This document shows, piece by piece, positions 23,858-33,047 of a DNA stretch of 64,000 bases; the stretch's first letter is position 1, and each line of letters opens with the position of its first letter. This DNA comes from Corallococcus silvisoli (GTDB taxonomy: Bacteria > Myxococcota > Myxococcia > Myxococcales > Myxococcaceae). The notes under the pieces were generated by a model that saw only the letters and a list, made by a program, of their open reading frames with translations, was not told the origin of the DNA and did no database searches. A program made the translations under genes and the position numbers. Location: NCBI RefSeq assembly GCF_009909145.1, contig NZ_JAAAPJ010000011.1, forward strand, positions 248,001-312,000, in the 5' to 3' direction.

Positions 23858-24142
23858 CAGCCGCGCAGAACCGGCGCACCTTGCCTTTCGTTGTTCGCAG
23901 TACTCGCTGGGGCTTCGGCCCAGGTAAGCAGCGAGCATCCACCTCAGCCGGCACGCCCGGCACCATTCAGAGCCACAGCCCGCGAGGCATACCCGTGCGA
24001 CGGGGTGCAGCCCGGGAGGCGGCTCCGGCACCGCGCCCGGCGTCTTACCTCGTCGGGCGAGGGTGCCGTCTTTCCGAGGTGGCGCCATGTCAGCACAGCA
24101 TCCACAGACGCAACGTGCTGGCATGGCGCCTGTCCTCCGGCA

Positions 24143-24174
24143 CCTCGCTCACGGCCTTGACTACGTGAGCGAGG
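24143..24174 (+). terminator. 11-bp hairpin in the control region
   Basis: Arms CCTCGCTCACG and CGTGAGCGAGG with a 10-base loop. The following bases ACGCCGTCTTTC repeat GTGCCGTCTTTC, which follows a shorter CCTCG/CGAGG hairpin about 110 bases upstream. Terminator or attenuator of the operon ending at 23857. Confidence 0.45.
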
Positions 24175-24299
24175 ACGCCGTCTTTCAGGGGCGGCCCACG
24201 CCGAGCCGCGAAGCAGCCTCCGCCGGCACCTCGTGCGCGAATGGGGCCATCGATGTTTCACGCTCAGTGACATTGCCAAATGCCGCCACGCACCGCGCA

Positions 24300-24316
24300 A
24301 TGGCATGCATTGCCAT
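24300..24316. promoter_or_regulatory. ATGGCA-N5-TGCCAT operator-like site
   Basis: Six-base perfect arms around TGCAT. The right half plus GAC is identical to half of the 18-bp palindrome at 7207-7224, which suggests the same binding protein at both places. Confidence 0.45.
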
Positions 24317-24471
24317 GACACATACCCGCGGCGAAAGTTGCGGTGGGCAAGCATCTCGGGCGCAGTTGATCAGCGCGCCCGCGCCCTCTGGAAACGGCAC
24401 TCGCGGCAACTCGCGCAGCTCCAGCCGAGCTTGCTTGGAAAACAGCGAGCGCACGGCCACAGAGTGCGATT

Positions 24472-24500
24472 GCAAGCGAAAAGTGAGGCCAATCGCTTGC
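24472..24500. promoter_or_regulatory. Inverted repeat GCAAGCGA-N13-TCGCTTGC
   Basis: Perfect 8-bp arms; the right arm overlaps the -35 box of the promoter at 24497. Operator or excisionase/integrase arm site. Confidence 0.45.
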
Positions 24501-24525
24501 GAGCCAAACAAGCTCTTGGTACATG
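24497..24525 (+). promoter_or_regulatory. Probable promoter of xis-int
   Basis: TTGCGA (24497-24502), 17 bases, TACATG (24520-24525). It gives a leader of about 165 bases before the xis start at 24697. Confidence 0.5.
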
Positions 24526-24593
24526 TATCAGTAGTGTTGTCCGACCGTGGCACGGCTGGTGCCGGGGGCGCGGTGGGTCGGCGACATGCTCCT

Positions 24594-24619
24594 CAGCAGC
24601 GACAGGCAGCAGCGACAGG
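24594..24619. repeat. 13-bp direct repeat, two and a half copies
   Basis: CAGCAGCGACAGG occurs twice in tandem and is followed by a partial third copy CAGCAGC, within the leader of xis. Confidence 0.7.
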
Positions 24620-24696
24620 CAGCAGCACGGACATCGGATTTCGTCGTGGCCTCAATACTGCACGCACGTGCAGAGACACGACACCCGGGGGATACG

Positions 24697-25022
24697 GTGA
24701 GCGACGAGGGCATCGCCGACAACATCGAAGCGATGGTGCGGCGTGAGGTGGAGCGAGTGCTTGGCGTGCGGCGTACCGCGCCGGCGGCCAATGACGGGGG
24801 CGACGAGTTGTTGTCCCAGGCAGAGGCTGCTGCGGAGGCGCGCTGCTCCGTCAGCACCATCCGCGCGTGGCAGGCCAAGGGCATCCTTGGCAGGTACGGC
24901 CCAGGGCGCGCGGCGCTCGTGAAGCGCAGCGAGTTGTACGCACCGAAGGCCCAGGCTGCGCGCTCGGATGCGAATGCCGACGCGAAGGCTGACGCCATCA
25001 TCGCCCGGCGGAGGGCGCGCTG

Positions 25023-25023
<1 letters not shown>
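24697..25023 (+). CDS. xis: Excisionase-like helix-turn-helix protein
   Basis: GTG 24697 has GGGGGA upstream; a longer frame to 24547 lacks this. The 108 residues contain LLSQAEAAAEARCSVSTIRA, WQAKGILGRYGPGRAALVKR and SELYA (about 38-81), the winged-helix pattern of MerR/Xis-like DNA-bending proteins, followed by a basic Ala/Asp/Lys tail. The last base of its stop codon coincides with the first base of the integrase ATG (TGATG), so Xis and Int are translationally coupled. That fits a recombination directionality factor, although some such proteins only activate int. Confidence 0.7.
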
Positions 25024-26351
<1,328 letters not shown>

Positions 26352-26362
26352 ACAAAATCTAT

Positions 26363-26434
26363 TGGGCGGAACAGGGATTGAACCTGTGACCATCGCCTTG
26401 TAAGGGCGCCGCTCTACCGCTGAGCTATCCGCCC
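26363..26434 (-). tRNA. tRNA-Val (TAC)
   Basis: Acceptor GGGCGGA/TCCGCCC, D arm GCTC/GAGC, anticodon loop CTTACAA with anticodon TAC, T arm ACAGG-TTCAATC-CCTGT, discriminator A. The CCA is not encoded, unlike the neighbouring tRNA-Asp, and position 27-43 is a G-A mismatch at the top of the anticodon stem. It is 11 bases upstream of tRNA-Asp on the same transcript. Confidence 0.93.
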
Positions 26435-26465
26435 TGCGCGGCCCCGCCGTGATTCAGTGAGGCGG

Positions 26466-26494
26466 CTTGTACCGTCCCTATCCGGCCCCGTCAA
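26466..26494 (-). promoter_or_regulatory. Promoter of the tRNA-Val/tRNA-Asp operon
   Basis: On the minus strand TTGACG (26494-26489), 17 bases, TACAAG (26471-26466). The tRNA-Val 5' end is 32 bases beyond the -10 box. Confidence 0.75.
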
Positions 26495-26570
26495 GCATAC
26501 GTTTTCGAGCCCCCCGCGCATTCCGTTCCACCTCCTTTTCCAGGGGCGGATCCGGTCCCGCGGATCCGCC

Positions 26571-26678
26571 CTAGCCTGCCCGCACCTTCCACCGCCGCAC
26601 GCGGCGGCGGGACCGGGGAATCAACAACCCGGCGCCCACCAACAGGGCCACCGGCACGAACACCAACAGCGTCTGCAT
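26571..26678 (-). CDS. Possible very small membrane protein (35 aa)
   Basis: ATG 26678 has GGAGG at 5-base spacing. Product MQTLLVFVPVALLVGAGLLI then a strongly basic tail (PRSRRRVRRWKVRAG): a single membrane helix with a positive inside. Longer starts up to 26756 are in frame. Real expression is uncertain. Confidence 0.35.
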   Translation of the reverse strand: MQTLLVFVPVALLVGAGLLIPRSRRRVRRWKVRAG

Positions 26679-26816
26679 CATCGCCTCCATGCGCCCGAAC
26701 ATACGGACCCCGTCTGACATCCTGACGGGGAGTTCGTGACTTTCAGGAAACGACAATCCAACCGGCGGGTTTCCGGTCGCCCCGGAGACAGGGCGGCCGG
26801 CACCGGGCTCGAGCGG

Positions 26817-27353
26817 CTACTCGCCCCGCCGAGGACCGCCCCGGCCCCCCGGTCCCGGGCCGTGATGGGACCGCATCTCGGACTGGAGGAGCGCCTGGGC
26901 CTGGGTCTTCTGGGCGTCCGTCAGGACCTGCTCGGCCTCCTGGTACGCCGCCATGTCATTGGCGCGCAGCTCGTCGAACAGGCCGTGGGCCTTCTCCCAG
27001 TTGGCGCGGCGGGCCGCATCGTCCTGCGTGCCGGTGTCGGGCGGCGGTCCTGGAGGCCTCGAGCCCTGCTCACCGCCCCCCGGCGGCGGGGACGGCCGCA
27101 GTGCCTCCAGGGACGCCTTCACCGGCGCGTTCTTCGCGTCCAGCGCGGCCTGGATCCGCTCCAGGCTCGCGGCCTGGGTGTCGGTGAGGGCGAGCTCCTG
27201 ACGGTGGTCGAGCAACAAGCGGACCCCCGACTTTCGCTCGAAGGGTGGCGGCCGGTGCTCGCCCTGGGCGGTGCCCTGCGTCGTGGGGGTCGTGGATGTT
27301 GCGAAGGCGGGAACGGCGAACAGCAGGCCCAGCATGAACAGGTGGCGCTTCAT
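26817..27353 (-). CDS. Spy/CpxP-like periplasmic LTxxQ protein
   Basis: ATG 27353 with GGAGGAG 7 bases upstream. A signal peptide (MKRHLFMLGLLFAVPAFA) precedes LLLDHRQELALTDTQAASLE, in which LTDTQ is the LTxxQ motif of the Spy/CpxP family, and a helical part with AYQEAEQVLTDAQKTQAQAL, a second LTxxQ. The C-terminus is Gly/Pro/His-rich (HHGPGPGGRGGPRRG). Spy-like proteins act as periplasmic chaperones or metal sensors in envelope stress. It stands alone. The very long open frame upstream on this strand to 30326 is a composition artefact. Confidence 0.7.
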   Translation of the reverse strand: MKRHLFMLGLLFAVPAFATSTTPTTQGTAQGEHRPPPFERKSGVRLLLDHRQELALTDTQAASLERIQAALDAKNAPVKASLEALRPSPPPGGGEQGSRPPGPPPDTGTQDDAARRANWEKAHGLFDELRANDMAAYQEAEQVLTDAQKTQAQALLQSEMRSHHGPGPGGRGGPRRGE

Positions 27354-27692
27354 GGTGATGCTCCTCCAGACGTGCGCGTGAAGACCGCACCCGGAAGCCG
27401 GGGCCTGGCGGCGCGTGGACACCCTGGGGAACCGACTGGGAGGGGTTTGTCCCCCACGGCGTCCCGTGCCGTGCAGGCCCGGGGCTCCCGGGCTGACCGT
27501 GCGCAAGGTGCTCCGCCCATGTGCCGCGAACATGTCCCGCGTGTTACCGATTGTGTTTCGAGCCGCGACGATGCGTGAAGCCGCCCATCCCGAGGGCAGG
27601 AGGGAGGGGGAACGGCGGGTCGGTCGTGGGGGGCCTCGCGTGGGGCGGCGCCGGGTGCGTAGCATGCGCGCCCCTTGGACGGATTCGCGCGC
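27354..27692. other. Intergenic region, 339 bp
   Basis: Lies between divergent genes. A short perfect hairpin GCCCGGG-GCT-CCCGGGC (27477-27493) is the only structure; no clear promoter could be seen for either gene. Confidence 0.5.
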
Positions 27693-29249
27693 ATGACGGA
27701 TGGTGGACGGCCCCGGCGCTGGTGGCCCTGGGCCCTGGCGGCGGTGGCCGTGGGCGCCTGGGTGCTCCGGGCGCTGCCCTTCTTCCACCGCGCAGGGGCG
27801 CTCGGCTACGTCGTCAACTACGACGAGGGCGTCTACTACGCGGCGTCCGCGCTCCTGTGGAAGGGGCTCCTGCCCTACCGCGACTTCCTCTTCGTGCACC
27901 CGCCGGGCGCGCTGCTCCTGGGGGCTCCGGCCGCGGTGGTGGGCGCGTTCGGGGATCCAGCCGTGGGGTTCGCGCTGGCGCGGTGGCTGGCCACCGGACT
28001 GGGCGCGGTGAGCACCGTGCTGGTGGGACGGCTGGCGATGCGCGCCTGGGGTCCCGTGGCGGGCGTGGTGGCCGCGCTGGCCTACGCGGCGCACCCGGAG
28101 GTCGTCACCATGGAGCGCGGGCCGTTCCTGGATCCGCTGCTCAACCTGTGCGGGCTGGGGCTCGCGAACGCGTGGCTCCTGCCCTCGGGCCGGGCCCCCC
28201 TGCCCCGCCGCGCGGCCATCGCCGGGGTGCTGGCGGGCGTCATGGCGTCGGTGAAGGTGCTGGGCGGCATCTGGGGCGCGGCGGCGCTCGTGGCCCGGGC
28301 GCCCGGTCCTCGCTGGAGCCTGGCGCGGCGGTTCGTGCTGGCCGCGTCCTTCACCGTGCTGGCGCTCGTGGGCCCCCTGGCGCTGCGGGCCCCGGGTGCC
28401 TTCGTCCGCGACGTGCTGTGGTTCCAGTCCGCCCGCCCCGAGGATGGCGTCACGTCCCGCTGGGAGCGGCTTTTGGAGATGACCCACGAGCGGCGCCGCT
28501 ACGCCCTGCTGCTCGCGGCGGTGGGCCTGTGCGTGGCGCTGGCGAGGGCCGTACGCCGGAGCACCCGCGAGGAGGCCGCGCCCGAGCGCTTCGTGGCCGC
28601 CACCTACCTGCTCACCGTGGCGGCGTACCTCGCCGCGCACAGCTACTGGTCCAACTACAACGCGCTCCTCGCGGGCCCGGAGTCGCTGCTCGCCGGACTG
28701 GGCGCGGCGGCGCTCGTGGGCTTCGCCGCCGCGAGGGCCCGGCCCGTGGGAGCGGTGGCGTTCGGACTGGTCCTGCTCGGGCCGCTGTACTCGGTGCGCG
28801 AGGCGCTGCGCGGCGCGGAGATCCGCCCCCCAGAGCAGGTCCTCCAGGCCCGCTACGTCCGCGCCCAGGTGCCCCCGGACGCGACCCTGTGTGGCTTCGA
28901 GCCAGGATGGGGGCTGCTCGCGGGGCGGCTGCCCCCCGTGCTCCCGGGACAGCCCGTGCCGGTGGATCCGTACGCGCTGATGCTCCAGGACGCACTCGCT
29001 TCGGGGGCGCGCTTCGCGGACGCGGCGGCGGCCTTCGCCAGCCCGGACTCGCAGCGGAGGATGCTCGCGCTGCTGGAGCAATGTGACTTCACGCTCCTGG
29101 GCGCGCGCGGCCAGTGGCAGTTGTCCGCCGACAGCCACCGGTGGTTCGCCGCGAACCACGCGAGGAGCGTGTCCCCGGAGTCCCCCGCCGTCGAGCTGTG
29201 GCGCCGTACCCCACCGCGGCCCGGCGCCGCGACCGGGTCGCCTCCGTAG
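27693..29249 (+). CDS. GT39/PMT-like membrane glycosyltransferase
   Basis: ATG 27693 is preferred to the TTG at 27675. The 518 residues contain about 10 membrane helices. The first periplasmic loop after helix 1 carries VNYDEGVYYAASALLWKGLL (Asp44, Glu45) and PYRDFLFVHPPG, the pattern of GT-C enzymes of the ArnT/PMT/GT39 group, where the acidic pair binds the acceptor or metal. These enzymes move a sugar from a polyprenyl phosphate to lipid, protein or polymer. The C-terminal part (VPPDATLCGFEPGWGLLAGR) is soluble, as in many bacterial GT39 proteins. The donor and acceptor cannot be told. Confidence 0.75.
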   Translation: MTDGGRPRRWWPWALAAVAVGAWVLRALPFFHRAGALGYVVNYDEGVYYAASALLWKGLLPYRDFLFVHPPGALLLGAPAAVVGAFGDPAVGFALARWLATGLGAVSTVLVGRLAMRAWGPVAGVVAALAYAAHPEVVTMERGPFLDPLLNLCGLGLANAWLLPSGRAPLPRRAAIAGVLAGVMASVKVLGGIWGAAALVARAPGPRWSLARRFVLAASFTVLALVGPLALRAPGAFVRDVLWFQSARPEDGVTSRWERLLEMTHERRRYALLLAAVGLCVALARAVRRSTREEAAPERFVAATYLLTVAAYLAAHSYWSNYNALLAGPESLLAGLGAAALVGFAAARARPVGAVAFGLVLLGPLYSVREALRGAEIRPPEQVLQARYVRAQVPPDATLCGFEPGWGLLAGRLPPVLPGQPVPVDPYALMLQDALASGARFADAAAAFASPDSQRRMLALLEQCDFTLLGARGQWQLSADSHRWFAANHARSVSPESPAVELWRRTPPRPGAATGSPP

Positions 29250-29423
29250 CGTCCAGGTCCCACCGCCTCTCGGAGCACGCCCCGCACCACGGCCCATGCC
29301 CTTCCGTGTAGGCCGTGCCTGGGAACCCACCGTGCGCAGGACCAGCTCCGTCGAAGGACCGTCCGGGCCGTGCACGCTCGCCTTCCTTGACGCCCTGTCC
29401 GAATCAGGAGAGGACCCGAGCCC

Positions 29424-29912
29424 ATGCCCTACACCCCCATCGTCGCCACGCTGGGCTACGTGATGTCGCCGGATGGCCAGCAGGTGCTCCTCATCCACCG
29501 GAACACGCGCCCGGACGACGCGCACTACGGCAAATACAACGGCCTGGGCGGCAAGATGGACCGCGACGAGGACATCGCCGCGTGCATGCGCCGGGAGATC
29601 CGCGAGGAGGCCGGCATCGAATGCACGCGCATGGCCTTGCGCGGCACCCTGTCCTGGCCCGGCTTCGGCAAGCACGGCGAGGACTGGCTGGGCTTCATCT
29701 TCCGCATCGACGCCTTCGAGGGCACCCCGCTGGAGAAGAACCCCGAGGGCTCGCTGTCGTGGGTCCCGGTGGCCTCCATCCTGTCGCTGTCGTTGTGGGA
29801 CGGGGACCGGCACTTCCTGCCGCTCGTGTTCGACGCGGACCCGCGCCCCTTCCACGGCGTCATGCCCTACGAGGGCGGCCACGCGGTGAGCTGGTCCTTC
29901 ACGCGGTTGTAA
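29424..29912 (+). CDS. NUDIX hydrolase (MutT-like)
   Basis: Starts at ATG 29424 with GGAGAGG upstream. The product (162 aa) has a complete NUDIX box at residues 43-65: G-KMDRD-E-DIAACMR-REIREEAGI, in which the Glu residues bind Mg2+. The N-terminal strand (TLGYVMSPDGQQVLLIHRNT) and the sequence around HYGKYNGLGGKM resemble 8-oxo-dGTP diphosphatases of the MutT/MTH1 type. It probably cleans the nucleotide pool; substrate is inferred. Confidence 0.85.
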   Translation: MPYTPIVATLGYVMSPDGQQVLLIHRNTRPDDAHYGKYNGLGGKMDRDEDIAACMRREIREEAGIECTRMALRGTLSWPGFGKHGEDWLGFIFRIDAFEGTPLEKNPEGSLSWVPVASILSLSLWDGDRHFLPLVFDADPRPFHGVMPYEGGHAVSWSFTRL

Positions 29913-30038
29913 GGCCACCGACGGGGCGTCCCGCGCCCCACGCTCGTGCCAGCCCGCCCACTGTTTTGGGGCGCGCTTCACGCTCCGGCCCGCTACAACA
30001 GCCGCCTCCCATCTGGGACCCACGTGAAGGAGCGCGGC

Positions 30039-30557
30039 ATGGACCTCATCGGACAGCTCTCGCAGCAGCTTGGAGTGGATGGCACGCAGGCACAGGGGCT
30101 CGCGGGCTCGCTCCTGAAGATGGTGCAGGGCACGGTGCAGGAGAAGGTCGGCCCGGACGCGGCCCAGCAGTTGGAGCACGCCATCCCGGAGCTCCAGGGC
30201 TGGAAGCAGGCCGCGGCGGAGCAGGCCCCCGCGGGTGATGGGGGCGCCCTGGGCGCCCTGGGCGGCATGCTCGGCGGTGGCGGTGGGGGCGGCCTCATGG
30301 GCGCCCTGGGCGGCGCGGCGGCCCACGCGGGCGAGGTGGCCAGCGTGGTGGCCATCCTCCAGCGATTCAACCTGGACGCGGGCAAGGCCACCCTGGTGGC
30401 TCCACTGCTGCTCGACTTCCTCAAGTCTCGGTTGGATCCGGGGCTGGTGACCAAGGTCCTCGCCGTGGTGCCCATGCTCACGGGCGGTGCCGGCGGTGGA
30501 AGTGGCTCACAGGGCGGCGGGCTGGGCGGGATGCTCGGCGGGCTCCTGGGCGGCTGA
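30039..30557 (+). CDS. DUF2780-like glycine-rich protein
   Basis: ATG 30039 with AAGGAG upstream. The N-terminal 60 residues (LIGQLSQQLGVDGTQAQGLA, GSLLKMVQGTVQEKVGPDAA) and the later EVASVVAILQRFNLDAGKAT plus VTKVLAVVPMLT match the DUF2780 pattern, with the typical run of Gly in between (LGGMLGGGGGGGLMGALGG). No signal peptide is visible. Function of the family is unknown. Confidence 0.7.
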   Translation: MDLIGQLSQQLGVDGTQAQGLAGSLLKMVQGTVQEKVGPDAAQQLEHAIPELQGWKQAAAEQAPAGDGGALGALGGMLGGGGGGGLMGALGGAAAHAGEVASVVAILQRFNLDAGKATLVAPLLLDFLKSRLDPGLVTKVLAVVPMLTGGAGGGSGSQGGGLGGMLGGLLGG

Positions 30558-30589
30558 GGTGCCCCGCCCCCCCTGTCAATCCGGGGGGC

Positions 30590-31735
30590 CTACAGCGCCA
30601 TCGTCCCGGCGATGATCTCCTTCATCACCTCGGACGTCCCTCCTCCGAGGGTGAGCATGCGCACGTCGCGCCACGCCCGCGCGATGTGTGATTCCTCCAC
30701 GTAGCCCATGCCGCCCAGGAATTGCTGGCAGTCATACGCCACGCGCTGGGCCAGGTCCGTGGTGAGCAGCTTGGCCATGGCGATCTCCTTCACGGGCTTC
30801 TGCTTGCGTTTGCGATTGAAGAGCTGCACCGCCTGATACGTGAGCTGCCGCGCCGCCTCCACCCGCGTGGCGTGGTCCACGAAGGTGTGACGCCAGACCT
30901 GGAAGTCCACCAGCCGCTGTCCGAACGCCTTGCGCTCGCGGCCGTAGCGGATGGCTTCACGCAGCAGCCCGTCCATCACCGCCACGGTGTGGAGCGCCGT
31001 CACCAGCCGCTCCGCGTGGAAGCTGTTCATGATGTGGAAGAACCCATCGTTCTCCCGGCCCAGCACGTAGCGGGCGGGGATGCGGCAGTCCTCGAAGTAG
31101 AGGATGGCCATGTCCGACGAACGGTGGCCCACCTTCTGGAGCTTCTTGGACACCGCGAAGCCCTTCACATCCGTGGGCATCGTCACCAGCGAGATGCCCG
31201 GCGCCCCCTCCCCTCCCGTGCGCACCGCCAGCACCAGGAAGTCCGCGCGGGCGCCGCTGGAGATCCACGTCTTCGCGCCCTGGATGACGTAGTCGTCGCC
31301 GTCCCGCTTGGCCGTGGTGCGCAGCCGGGCCAGGTCCGAGCCCGCGTCCGGTTCGCTCATCGCCAGCGCCGCGATGCGCTCCCCCGCGAGCGCGGGGGCC
31401 AGGAACTCGCGCTTCTGCTCGTCGGTGCCCAGCTCGTTGATGACCGGCGTGGCCATCTGTCCCTGCACCATGAGCGACATCGCCACGCCGCCATTCCAGG
31501 CGCGCGCCAGCTCCTCCGCGAAGGCGGCGACGTACCAGTAGTCCAGCCCGCTGCCGCCATACGCGGGATCATGGTTGATGCCGAAGAGGCCCAGCTCACC
31601 GCAGCGACGGTACACGTCGCGGGGAAACTCGCCGGCCTGGTCCCACGCGAGCGCATGCGGGGCCAGCTCCTGCTCGACGAACTGGCGCACCGTGCGGCGG
31701 AACGCCTCATGCTCGGGGGTGAAGCGCTCATCCAT
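30590..31735 (-). CDS. Acyl-CoA dehydrogenase
   Basis: ATG 31735 gives 381 residues, the normal family length. N-terminal helical domain, then ALAMSEPDAGSDLARLRTTA (FAD/substrate site), WISSGARADFLVL, the middle beta domain, and a C-terminal domain with YGRERKAFGQRLVDFQ, YDCQQFLGGMGYVEESHIAR and LTLGGGTSEVMKEII. The position of the usual Glu before GTSE is Gly, but Glu242 in FHAERLVTAL stands where isovaleryl- and long-chain acyl-CoA dehydrogenases keep their catalytic base. It probably oxidises a branched or long acyl-CoA and passes electrons to ETF. It is a single-gene unit. Confidence 0.88.
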   Translation of the reverse strand: MDERFTPEHEAFRRTVRQFVEQELAPHALAWDQAGEFPRDVYRRCGELGLFGINHDPAYGGSGLDYWYVAAFAEELARAWNGGVAMSLMVQGQMATPVINELGTDEQKREFLAPALAGERIAALAMSEPDAGSDLARLRTTAKRDGDDYVIQGAKTWISSGARADFLVLAVRTGGEGAPGISLVTMPTDVKGFAVSKKLQKVGHRSSDMAILYFEDCRIPARYVLGRENDGFFHIMNSFHAERLVTALHTVAVMDGLLREAIRYGRERKAFGQRLVDFQVWRHTFVDHATRVEAARQLTYQAVQLFNRKRKQKPVKEIAMAKLLTTDLAQRVAYDCQQFLGGMGYVEESHIARAWRDVRMLTLGGGTSEVMKEIIAGTMAL

Positions 31736-31865
31736 GGCGGGGATGCTGTCAGGGCCATCCCCGCGCTTTCAAGTCGCCTGGCCTGCCGCGTGCGCGGATG
31801 AACGCGGGGTGTCCCGCGTCAGGGAGCGCCGCGGGCGTCCCGCGTCTTCAAGCACCGCGCCCGGG

Positions 31866-32696
31866 CTACAGCGGGAGCACGGCCACCCGGATGCCCGCGG
31901 TGAACAGCGCGTGGAAGCCGTCATCCACGTGGGTCAGCCCCACGTCGCGGGTGCCCACGCCGGTGATGTCCAGCGTCTGCGTCCCGGTGCGCACGGTGTA
32001 CTGGCCCACGGACGCGGTGATGATGGGACCCACCGACAGGCCCCGGGTGATGCGGATATCACCGCCCAGCGTGATTCGGGCGAAGGTGGGGCCCCGGTCC
32101 GTGACGTGCGTGTCCAGGTTCGCCGGGAGGACCACCCCCGGCGAGACCTGCACCTGCGTGTTGCCCTGCACGTGGCTCTTGAGGAACTCCATGCCCGCGC
32201 CCAGGCCGATCCACGGATCGAACCGCATGTCCGGCGCCACGTGGTAGCGAACCTCCAAGCCGACGCGCCACTGCTCGGTGGAGCAGTCGAAGCCCTCCGG
32301 GCACGACAGCGCGTTCGTCTTCGTGAAGACCTTCTCCCAGCTGCCCCACGCGCCCACGTAGAAGCGCGGCGTCGCGCGGAAGCCCACCTCCACGATGACC
32401 GGGATGGACACCTTCGCGGAGTCGGTGATCTTCAGGTTCTCCAACGTGCCTGCCGGACTCAGGCCGTTCTTGTAGACGTAGCCCACGCCAAAGCCCGCGT
32501 TGCCGCTCGCGGCGAACTCCGGCCCCACGCGCCCATGGCCCCGCACCGGCTTCGTCAGCTCCTCCGTCGTCATCTCCGTCTGCGTCGTCGTGGTCTCCGT
32601 CCGCGTCTCCGTGTCCTGGGCACGCGCGGACGTGGTGACTCCCAGCGCGACGGCGAGCGACAGCGTCCAGCGGAACGGCGAGTTCATCGAGATCAT
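31866..32696 (-). CDS. Outer-membrane beta-barrel-like protein (276 aa)
   Basis: ATG 32696 is favoured since GGAGG lies 9 bases upstream; ATG 32687 is also in frame. Signal peptide (FRWTLSLAVALGVTTSARA), a Thr/Glu-rich spacer (DTETRTETTTTQTEMTTEEL), then alternating amphipathic strands (GNAGFGVGYVYKNG, VSIPVIVEVGFRATPRFYVG, VGLEVRYHVAPDMRFDPWIG) and a hydrophobic C-terminus. It resembles the OmpW/OmpA-like barrels common in myxobacteria. Two Cys (SCPEGFDC) could form a loop disulphide. Confidence 0.7.
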   Translation of the reverse strand: MISMNSPFRWTLSLAVALGVTTSARAQDTETRTETTTTQTEMTTEELTKPVRGHGRVGPEFAASGNAGFGVGYVYKNGLSPAGTLENLKITDSAKVSIPVIVEVGFRATPRFYVGAWGSWEKVFTKTNALSCPEGFDCSTEQWRVGLEVRYHVAPDMRFDPWIGLGAGMEFLKSHVQGNTQVQVSPGVVLPANLDTHVTDRGPTFARITLGGDIRITRGLSVGPIITASVGQYTVRTGTQTLDITGVGTRDVGLTHVDDGFHALFTAGIRVAVLPL

Positions 32697-33047
32697 CCGG
32701 TACATCCTCCGTGTTCGGGATGGAGGCGGACGGAAGCAAGCCCCGGGCGCGGTTAGAAGCAACCAACCTGAGGTGCTCGCCGCCATTCGACAGACGGCCC
32801 CCTCGAGCGACCATTCGCGGACACGAACCCCACCCCCTGGGGAGGCAACCTGCCAGGGCGGATGGGAAGGGCGCGAGGCCGGGACTCCGCTGGCTCCAGC
32901 GCGACCTCCACATTAGCAAGACGGCCCGAAAAACCAACGGGTTGACCCGCGCGGGACCAGACGTCACCTTGCGCGCGCCACGGGTGCCCGCGGCCCGTCC
33001 TCCGGCGTGGCGCCGGACACCCCCGCGCGGCGTGAAAGGAAGAGGTC
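32697..33047. other. Intergenic region between divergent genes, 351 bp
   Basis: No gene is supported. A minus-strand promoter candidate TTGGTT-N16-TAATGT lies near 32920-32950 but is weak. The ribosome site AGGAAGAGG of the next gene is at the right edge. Confidence 0.4.

Larger units (their letters stand above)
23858..24696. other. 840-bp control region before xis and int
   Basis: No convincing gene. It holds twin hairpin elements (24051-24069 and 24143-24185, each CCTCG..CGAGG followed by NNGCCGTCTTTC), the ATGGCA/TGCCAT site (24300-24316), the GCAAGCGA/TCGCTTGC inverted repeat with a promoter (24472-24525), and a 13-bp tandem repeat (24594-24619). One plus-strand frame starting at ATG 24087 has a passable ribosome site but no protein-like composition. 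Confidence 0.55.

Noticed and set aside
24185..24553. A minus-strand frame of 122 residues in the control region
   Set aside because: No ribosome site, and composition unlike the neighbouring genes. It crosses the promoter of xis.
24063..24746. A plus-strand frame of 227 residues before xis
   Set aside because: A passable ribosome site precedes ATG 24087, but the sequence lacks protein-like pattern, contains the operator and promoter elements, and overlaps xis in another frame.
26817..30326. A 1169-residue open frame on the minus strand
   Set aside because: It runs antisense through the GT39, NUDIX and DUF2780 genes with Arg/Gly/His-rich composition typical of shadow frames in GC-rich DNA. 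Only its last 178 residues (the Spy-like protein from 27353) are real.
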